DNA from: Bdellovibrionales bacterium | Lineage (GTDB): Bacteria > Bdellovibrionota > Bdellovibrionia > Bdellovibrionales > JAMPXM01 | Length of the DNA: 11,874 nt | Direction: 5' to 3' | Assembly: GCA_005792225.1 (NCBI GenBank) | Contig: SXSP01000191.1 | Location: 1-11,874, forward strand | Shown: positions 7,096-11,874 of the stretch, in pieces | How positions within the stretch are numbered: the first letter of the stretch is position 1 | Layout of the letters: each line of letters opens with the position of its first letter | Program-made: the position numbers and the translations under genes | The notes under the pieces: model-generated | Told to the model about the DNA's origin: nothing | Seen by the model: only the letters and a program-made list of their open reading frames with translations | Database searches by the model: none

Positions 7096-8148
7096 ATGGA
7101 GTCGAGAACGATCCCGCCCGCGCAAGCCAGCGCCCGTCTCACCGAAATGGGAGACGCATTCAACCGTGTGCTCTTCTCCGCGCTGGATGCCCTGCAGGAG
7201 CAGAAAATCCCCTACGCGCTGATCGGCGGCATCGCCGCGAGCGGTTTGGGTCGCCCGCGTTCCACTCACGATATCGACGTTTTCGTGCGGCCCGAAGATG
7301 CCGAAGCGGCGCTGGAGGCTCTCGGTAAACACGGTTTTGAAACCGAGCGCACCGATGCCCGCTGGCTCTTTAAGGGTTGGAAAGAAGAAATGATGGTCGA
7401 CATCATCTTCAAGTCGAGCGGCGATATTTACTTCGACAACGAGATGTACAGCCGCGCGAAACCGATCAGCTATCACGGCCGCAATATTCCGGCCGTGGCG
7501 CCGGAAGATTTGATCATCATCAAAGCCGCGGTTCACAGCGAAGTGGGTCCGCATCACTGGCACGACGCGCTTGCGATTCTCTCGCACGCGAACGTGGATT
7601 GGCAGTACCTCGTCAAGCGCGCTCGCCGGGCGGCTCGCCGAATCCTAGCGCTTTTGATTTATGCTCAGTCAAATGACATCTGGATTCCGAACTACGTGAT
7701 CAACGACCTCTACGAGACGATTTTCGCTCAGGGACAATCACCGTCGCACCATCCGCAAGCTCCTTCGCGTACTAACGCGAAGAGCGGAAGCCACATCTTC
7801 GGCTTCACGGATTCAGCGGCGCTGCCACCTGAGATCGGTCAAATGAGTGGTCAAATGACGGGTGCCGAGATGTCGGTGTCGGTCCACACCACGCCGACGA
7901 AGCCCATGCCCGAGCTCTACCTCCGGGGACATATCCTTGAGGCTCTCGCGCAGAACTCTCGCACGGCCGCACTCGATGTGCAGCTCATGATCGGCGGCAA
8001 CCGGATCGTGGTGAAAGGCGAATGCCCTTCCGACGACCATCGCTCGGCGATTGAAGACGTCGTTCGCGAAATCGCGTCAGGGTTCGACGTTGAAAATCAC
8101 GTGCGCATCACGGAAGTCAAAGACCCCGAGGTGGAGGAAGTCGTATGA
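7096..8148 (+). CDS. Nucleotidyltransferase fused to a C-terminal BON domain
   Basis: The 350-residue protein has two parts. Residues about 22-210 are a polymerase-beta-type nucleotidyltransferase: GG at 44-45, then D59 and D61 in HDIDVFV, and third acidic D102 in MMVDIIF. A typical APEDLIIIKAAV helix (135-146) and the HWHDALAIL segment (154-162) follow, as in MNT, AbiEii and DUF6036-like proteins. All three metal-binding acids are present. A Ser/Pro/Met-rich linker (212-270) leads to a BON domain (about 271-340: helix LRGHILEALAQNSRT, strand VQLMIGGNRIVVKGEC, helix and SGFDVENHVRITE). BON domains bind phospholipid or surfaces and are usually exported; this protein has no signal peptide. The start is fixed by AAGGAGG 4 nt upstream. 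Its stop overlaps the phosphoesterase start as ATGA. The substrate (nucleotide, protein or lipid) is unknown. Confidence 0.85.
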   Translation: MESRTIPPAQASARLTEMGDAFNRVLFSALDALQEQKIPYALIGGIAASGLGRPRSTHDIDVFVRPEDAEAALEALGKHGFETERTDARWLFKGWKEEMMVDIIFKSSGDIYFDNEMYSRAKPISYHGRNIPAVAPEDLIIIKAAVHSEVGPHHWHDALAILSHANVDWQYLVKRARRAARRILALLIYAQSNDIWIPNYVINDLYETIFAQGQSPSHHPQAPSRTNAKSGSHIFGFTDSAALPPEIGQMSGQMTGAEMSVSVHTTPTKPMPELYLRGHILEALAQNSRTAALDVQLMIGGNRIVVKGECPSDDHRSAIEDVVREIASGFDVENHVRITEVKDPEVEEVV

Positions 8149-8945
8149 TTCGTATCGCTGCCGTCGGCGACATCCATTACGATCGGCGCTCGAGTGGTCG
8201 TATCTCGAAATATTTGACGGGTCTCGAACAGCACGCCGACATGCTCCTGCTCGCGGGAGATCTGACACAGATCGGAACCGTCGAGGAGATCTCGGTTTTA
8301 GCGAATGATCTCGCTGAAGCTCCCGTGCCCGTCGTCACGGTTTACGGAAACCATGATTACCAATCCAATCAACAGGAACAATTGACCGAGATTCTCACGC
8401 GCGCGGGCGTCAATGTTCTCGAAGGGAAATCGCTCACGCTGCAAATCGGCTCGCAGTCCGTCGGCATCATGGGCTTAAAAGGTTTCGGCGGCGGTTTTGT
8501 CGGTGCATGCGGGAGTGATTTCGGCGAGCCCGAGATGAAGGCTTTCATCCGATTCACGAAATCGCAGGCGGAACTTTTGAGAACGGGTCTCCTCAATCTC
8601 AAAACCGACTATAAGATCGCGCTGACTCATTACAGCCCCGTCGAAGAAACTCTCCTCGGCGAAAAGAAGGAAATCTACCCGTTTTTGGGAAGTTACCTCC
8701 TCGCTGAAGCGATCGACGAAGGTGGTGCGGATATCGCGTTCCACGGTCACGCCCATCACGGACTCGAAAAGGGTCTGACACCCGGTGGAGTGCCCGTAAG
8801 AAACGTGGCTCTTCCGGTGATCCGTCACGCGTTTAATATTTATTCTCTAAACAAAGACGGTTTGACACACCATCCTCGGCCGATGGCGACGAATCATCCA
8901 ACGAGTCATCCAACTTCCCAGCCGACGCCCGAGCCGGCTCATTGA
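8145..8945 (+). CDS. Calcineurin-like metallophosphoesterase
   Basis: The 266-residue cytoplasmic protein carries the full two-metal set: D9 and H11 (VGDIHYD), D39 (AGDL), N69/H70/D71 (GNHD), H162 (ALTHYSP), and H200/H202/H204 (FHGHAHHG). It belongs to the YfcE/Icc-like small metallophosphoesterases, which cleave phosphomono- or diesters; the substrate is not predictable. The body ends near residue 240 (AFNIYSLNKDG). A low-complexity tail of about 25 residues follows, rich in Pro, Thr, Ser and His, with HPTSHPTSQPTPEP. Its ATG overlaps the stop of the NTase-BON gene by 4 bp, so the two are translationally coupled and probably act on linked substrates (inference). It meets the convergent OmpA-like gene stop to stop with no bases between. 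Confidence 0.92.
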   Translation: MIRIAAVGDIHYDRRSSGRISKYLTGLEQHADMLLLAGDLTQIGTVEEISVLANDLAEAPVPVVTVYGNHDYQSNQQEQLTEILTRAGVNVLEGKSLTLQIGSQSVGIMGLKGFGGGFVGACGSDFGEPEMKAFIRFTKSQAELLRTGLLNLKTDYKIALTHYSPVEETLLGEKKEIYPFLGSYLLAEAIDEGGADIAFHGHAHHGLEKGLTPGGVPVRNVALPVIRHAFNIYSLNKDGLTHHPRPMATNHPTSHPTSQPTPEPAH

Positions 8946-9449
8946 TCACGGCGATTCACCGGAGGCGGGTCTTCGCGAGGAGACTCCCTCCGTGTGGCTG
9001 TCTAAGTCCATCACGACGACGGCGCGGCCGGCGCCGCCCCTTTCATCAATAACCCGACGGTGATCGGCGTCGATTTCGTGATTTGCCTCGGTCATCTCGT
9101 AAGTTTCGGCCTCATCGAAGCCGAGGGTTTCCTCCAGGTAACGTTCAATCGCCTTCGACCGTCGTTCCGCGAGCTGCCGATCCGAGCGCTTGAGTTCGCG
9201 ACCTTCCGGTTTTTCGCGATCCGCCCACACCGCGATGTGAGCTTCGTAATTCTTCCCGGTCGCCTTCGCATGATCGAAGAGATTGCGGAGATGATTCTTC
9301 GCCATATCGGTGAGTTCCGCCGAACCGCCCTTAAACTCGATGATTTGATACGTGATCCCCTGCTGCATCTTCATCGGTGAAGCCATTGCTCCGTTCACGA
9401 TCAGCGCGGCGACAACGGCTACCGAGAAAAGCTTTGCATGAGTTCCCAC
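8946..9449 (-). CDS. Secreted OmpA-like domain protein
   Basis: The 167-residue protein begins with a GTG, preceded by GGGAGGG (9456-9462) 7 nt upstream; no in-frame ATG lies nearby. A signal peptide is clear: hydrophobic LFSVAVVAALIV (7-18) and an AMA cleavage site at about 21-23. The mature part resembles a small OmpA-like peptidoglycan-associated domain: GGSAELTDMAKNHLRNLFDHA (41-61), the strand IAVWADRE (72-79) in place of the usual 'GHTD', and RQLAERRSKAIERYL (91-105), equivalent to the 'LSxxRAxxVxxYL' helix. The terminal 'RRV' helix is poorly matched, so cell-wall binding is uncertain. The final 15 or so residues are Ser/Arg/Pro-rich and lie over a long DNA hairpin. It is expected in the periplasm. 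Not recognised beyond the domain. Confidence 0.75.
   Translation of the reverse strand: MGTHAKLFSVAVVAALIVNGAMASPMKMQQGITYQIIEFKGGSAELTDMAKNHLRNLFDHAKATGKNYEAHIAVWADREKPEGRELKRSDRQLAERRSKAIERYLEETLGFDEAETYEMTEANHEIDADHRRVIDERGGAGRAVVVMDLDSHTEGVSSRRPASGESP
8957..8994. terminator. Long hairpin at the convergent gene end, possible bidirectional terminator
   Basis: Arms 8957-8972 and 8981-8994 pair over 14 positions (one G-U) with two single bulged Cs and an 8-nt loop TCGCGAGG. It lies just past the metallophosphoesterase stop on the plus strand and within the last codons of the OmpA-like gene on the minus strand. There is no intergenic DNA here, so it is the only visible candidate for ending both transcripts. 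Neither strand has a T-run after it, so it may act by pausing or RNA protection rather than as a standard intrinsic terminator. Confidence 0.4.
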
Positions 9450-9585
9450 CAGAATCCCTCCCGTGGAATCGCGAGCAAAGATAGTTTAAGCCGATCTCGC
9501 ACCGAAGACTTTGTACTTTTTAAGACGACCTTTTGCCCCTTTCTCCACCCATGAAACGCTCGTGCGAACTATTGTGACATTTGAC

Positions 9586-9591
9586 GGGAGG
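9586..9591 (+). promoter_or_regulatory. Shine-Dalgarno GGGAGG that fixes the S2P start
   Basis: GGGAGG is 6 nt before the ATG at 9598. The frame is open to an ATG at 9511, but that 29-codon extension has no ribosome site. The usual S2P beginning (LFEYRRIRIEIHYSWLL) starts just after the 9598 ATG. Confidence 0.8.
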
Positions 9592-9597
9592 TCGCAA

Positions 9598-10719
9598 ATG
9601 CTCTCCAACAGCCTTAAACTTTTCGAGTACCGCAGGATCCGCATCGAGATTCATTACTCGTGGCTGCTCCTCGGATTCCTAGTCGCCTCCTCTCTCGCGA
9701 CCGGCTGGTTTCCGAACGCGGCTCCCGGTGGTTCCACAGGTCTTTATTGGCTGGCGGCGGCCATTTCAGCCGTTGGCCTCTTGATCTCAATCGCTCTCCA
9801 CGAACTCTCGCACGCGCTCGTCGGTCAGCACTTCAAAATGTCGATCGATCGCATCACGCTCTTTCTCTTCGGCGGGGTCGCGCAGATGAACGACGAACCG
9901 CCGAGCCCGAAAGCCGAATTCTGGATGGCGATCGCGGGCCCCATCATGAGCGTCGTGCTCGCGGTCGTCTTCTTCGGCTTCTACGAGTTCTCAACTCAAC
10001 TCGGACTCTCGGAAGTCGTTCAGGCGACACTCTCCTATCTCGCCTCGATAAATGTCGTCGTCGCACTTTTTAACATGCTTCCCGGTTTCCCGTTGGACGG
10101 TGGACGTGTCCTGCGCTCGGCCCTGTGGCATTTCAAAAAAGATGTCGTGTGGGCGACTCGGATCTCGTCGGGCATAGGTCAGCTCTTCGGAATTTTTTTG
10201 GCATCTCTCGGGGTTTTCAGTTTGCTCCGAGGAGATTTCGTCTCGGGAATTTGGGGAATTCTCTTGGGCTTTATGCTCATCAGCTTCGCCCGTTCGGCTT
10301 ACATGCAATTGATGATTAAACAAAATTTGCATGGTCGATCGATCGCTCACTTTATGAACCCGCGACCGGCGACGGCGACTCCCGAAACGAGCATCTCGGA
10401 ACTGATGCGAGAATTCGTAAATCATGAAGATCAAACTCTTCTTCCCGTGGTTCGCGAAGACGGAGCGCTCGTCGGATGCGTGGATCCACGTGTTGCGGGC
10501 CAGTTCCCCGAAAACGAGTGGCACCGGCACCACGTAGCGGAAGTCGTACAGGCCTGTACCTTGGACCAGCAAGTGGAACCTGACACCGATGCCCAAGAAG
10601 CCCTCGCCCGAATGTCCAAACGTGGTTACCGCGAGTTGGTGGTCGTTCACGGCAACCATCTGCTGGGTGTTTTGAGTCAGGCGGCATTGATCCGTTATTT
10701 AAGTCTGCGCCAAGCCTGA
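9598..10719 (+). CDS. Site-2 protease family zinc metalloprotease with CBS pair
   Basis: The 373-residue multi-pass membrane protein belongs to peptidase family M50 (Rip/SpoIVFB-like group). Visible: the N-terminal strand KLFEYRRIRIEIHYSWLLL (7-25); TM segments at about 21-38 and 48-68; the zinc motif HELSH (H68, E69, H72); the GG hairpin LFLFGGVAQM (88-97); TMs at about 109-130, 140-158 and 192-232; and the second motif N159...PGFPLDGGR with D167 as third zinc ligand. A cytosolic tail (about 248-373) holds two CBS-like repeats (SIAHFMNPRPATATPETSISELM and VAEVVQACTLDQQVEPDTDAQEALARM). All active-site residues are present. The family cuts transmembrane segments of anti-sigma factors or other membrane proteins, and CBS pairs often sense adenine nucleotides. 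A GIDE-like membrane gene follows in the same frame after the TGA. The target is unknown. Confidence 0.93.
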   Translation: MLSNSLKLFEYRRIRIEIHYSWLLLGFLVASSLATGWFPNAAPGGSTGLYWLAAAISAVGLLISIALHELSHALVGQHFKMSIDRITLFLFGGVAQMNDEPPSPKAEFWMAIAGPIMSVVLAVVFFGFYEFSTQLGLSEVVQATLSYLASINVVVALFNMLPGFPLDGGRVLRSALWHFKKDVVWATRISSGIGQLFGIFLASLGVFSLLRGDFVSGIWGILLGFMLISFARSAYMQLMIKQNLHGRSIAHFMNPRPATATPETSISELMREFVNHEDQTLLPVVREDGALVGCVDPRVAGQFPENEWHRHHVAEVVQACTLDQQVEPDTDAQEALARMSKRGYRELVVVHGNHLLGVLSQAALIRYLSLRQA

Positions 10720-10728
10720 CCAGAGGTC

Positions 10729-11874
10729 CTGAACCCTAAAAAACTCCGAGATTTCGCCGATAAAGAGCTGATCACCATTGCTCGAAAGGAGCTTGGCATC
10801 TTTCAGCTCGCGGCACTCTTCATCTTCGTCGGTTTGATCGGCCTCCTGGTCGGTCTCAGCCGTACTTTCTCGCGCCCGCGCTCGAGAAGCGAAGGTGCCG
10901 TTCGTTCCGAAATCGCATTCGCTCCGCCGGGCCTCGCCGAATGCGAAGGATTTGCTTGGCCGATCAATCATCTTCACGCATCGATTTCCGGCAAACCCGC
11001 GGTCTATTCCGAGTTTCGCATCGAACGTGAAGTGACCGACGAACGCGGCATGCATTGGGTTCCCGTCTTCACGCGCATCGCTCAAGATCCATTTTATCTC
11101 GTCGACTCCTCCGGGGCCTCAATCGTTGCGCCCAACGATGCTCTTCTTGACGTCGAAGACTGGATGACGCGACCTTGGCGCGCTCTCACCTTTGAGCAAA
11201 GAAAACTCATCGTCGACGAAATCGTTCAAGGTGCGGAAATCACCGACTTCCCTCCGCCCGACGGTTCGATCACGGGTCCGTTTCATCCACGCTTCCGCGT
11301 CTACGAAAAAGCGATTCACATCGGTGCCCCCCTTCAAGTCGCGGGAAAGTTCCGCCACGCGATTCCGGGACCCCAAGGAATCGAAGCGCCGGAACTCCAA
11401 AGTTATCTCGCCCGCGTTCGCGCCCCGAACGGTCGTCTCGTCAACCTTGACCGGGTCATGCAGGCCCACCGCGGAAACGGCCTGACCGTCAAAGAAGCGC
11501 GCGAGGAATCCATTCTTCTCGCCGACGCCGTCGTCCGCTCGCCCGGTCCGCGCGCCCCAACAAAAGTGATTTGCTTCGGCAACTTCGAAACAAGCGCGCT
11601 CAGACGTCTTCTCATCACCGATCTCCACGAAGGAAGCCTCGAGGGCCAAGTGACCGCCGGTTCGGCCTTCGGGGTCACGGCCGCGGCGATCTTAGTCGGC
11701 ATCGGTCTCTCGCTTTTGTTCCCTGCCCTCGAAGAACATAAAGCCGCGGGAACCCCGATCGGAAAACGCTACGCCCAACTCTCGGATGAGTTCACAGTCC
11801 TCCGCGAGCGATTCTTTGATTCCATCCCCAAAGCGAAATCGAGTTCTACACATGCGTCGGTTGCGAGCGCCCCG
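10729..11874 (+). CDS. GIDE/MULAN-like membrane protein, partial, non-canonical start
   Basis: The frame is open from the S2P stop (10717-10719) to the window end, so the C-terminus is missing. With a CTG start at 10729 (sequence LNPKKLRDF...) about 382 residues are seen. TM1 is at about 25-44, followed by a basic stretch. A domain (about 85-205) has the GIDE pattern: GKPAVYSEFRIEREV, W.PVF, DPFYLVDSSGASIVAP, and later FRVYEKAIHIGAPLQVAGKF. TM2 is at about 310-332. GIDE is the membrane-facing domain of the mitochondrial ligase MULAN and occurs in bacterial membrane proteins of unclear role; no RING domain is seen here. No ATG or GTG precedes the domain, and the only in-frame TTG (10834) would remove most of TM1. 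AGAGG (10722-10726) is only 2 nt from the CTG. Alternatives are CTG 10768, an ATT or ATC, or readthrough from the S2P gene. Confidence 0.7.
   Translation, partial: MNPKKLRDFADKELITIARKELGIFQLAALFIFVGLIGLLVGLSRTFSRPRSRSEGAVRSEIAFAPPGLAECEGFAWPINHLHASISGKPAVYSEFRIEREVTDERGMHWVPVFTRIAQDPFYLVDSSGASIVAPNDALLDVEDWMTRPWRALTFEQRKLIVDEIVQGAEITDFPPPDGSITGPFHPRFRVYEKAIHIGAPLQVAGKFRHAIPGPQGIEAPELQSYLARVRAPNGRLVNLDRVMQAHRGNGLTVKEAREESILLADAVVRSPGPRAPTKVICFGNFETSALRRLLITDLHEGSLEGQVTAGSAFGVTAAAILVGIGLSLLFPALEEHKAAGTPIGKRYAQLSDEFTVLRERFFDSIPKAKSSSTHASVASAP

Noticed and set aside
9511..9597. 29-residue N-terminal extension of the S2P protease
   Set aside because: No ribosome site; the family N-terminus begins right after ATG 9598, which has GGGAGG at 6 nt.
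9450..9597. Divergent promoters between the OmpA-like and S2P genes
   Set aside because: I found only partial boxes such as TTGTAC and TTTAAG without a matching partner at 16-18 bp, so no promoter is called.
10699..11085. Minus-strand open frames at 10699-11085 and 11119-11649
   Set aside because: They are antisense to the GIDE-like gene, which is open over its full length and has TM and domain patterns. The minus frames show none.

Overview
The window has a GC content that looks moderate to high, with Gram-negative gene content: a hybrid sensor kinase with CheR and CheB, a signal-peptide OmpA-like protein, and a site-2 protease. Genes are tightly packed with many ATGA stop/start overlaps. 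This fits a proteobacterium or a Bdellovibrio/myxobacteria-type relative. The lineage is inference; no marker gene is present to settle it.

Left part (98-5646, minus strand, read right to left). Four translationally coupled signalling genes form one operon. The first is a 1151-residue CHASE3-GAF-histidine kinase with three C-terminal receivers. It is followed by a CheR-type methyltransferase, a CheB-type methylesterase without a receiver, and a short receiver protein that ends just after its His-containing dimerisation segment and has no ATPase domain. No chemoreceptor, CheA or CheW is present, so this looks like an 'alternative' methylation-tuned phosphorelay built around the hybrid kinase. 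A perfect TATAAT lies about 67 bp upstream of the kinase start. Beyond the operon, at the left edge, a strong sigma70-type promoter points out of the window and has an rRNA/tRNA-like GC-rich discriminator.

Middle part (5880-8945, plus strand). A SnoaL/NTF2-like protein and a DUF924 protein are followed by a 118-bp gap that can fold as a three-way RNA junction. Next comes a nucleotidyltransferase fused to a BON domain, overlapping by ATGA with a metallophosphoesterase. This NTase-BON plus phosphoesterase pair is the best candidate in the window for an undescribed system: one enzyme that could add a nucleotidyl group and one that could remove a phospho-linkage, with a lipid- or surface-binding module on the first.

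Right part (8946-11874). A convergent OmpA-like periplasmic protein abuts the phosphoesterase stop-to-stop at a shared TGATCA palindrome, with a long hairpin in its last codons. A divergent S2P-family intramembrane zinc protease with a CBS pair follows. Just downstream, in the same reading frame and separated only by one TGA, is a membrane protein with a GIDE/MULAN-like domain. It has no ATG, GTG or plausible TTG start and runs off the window.

No stretch over 300 bases lacks a gene. The larger gaps are 1-97 (outward promoter), 5647-5879 (divergent promoter region with a 14-bp palindrome), 6978-7095 (RNA structure) and 9450-9597 (divergent spacer, no convincing promoter seen). No rRNA, tRNA, CRISPR array, insertion sequence or integrase was found.
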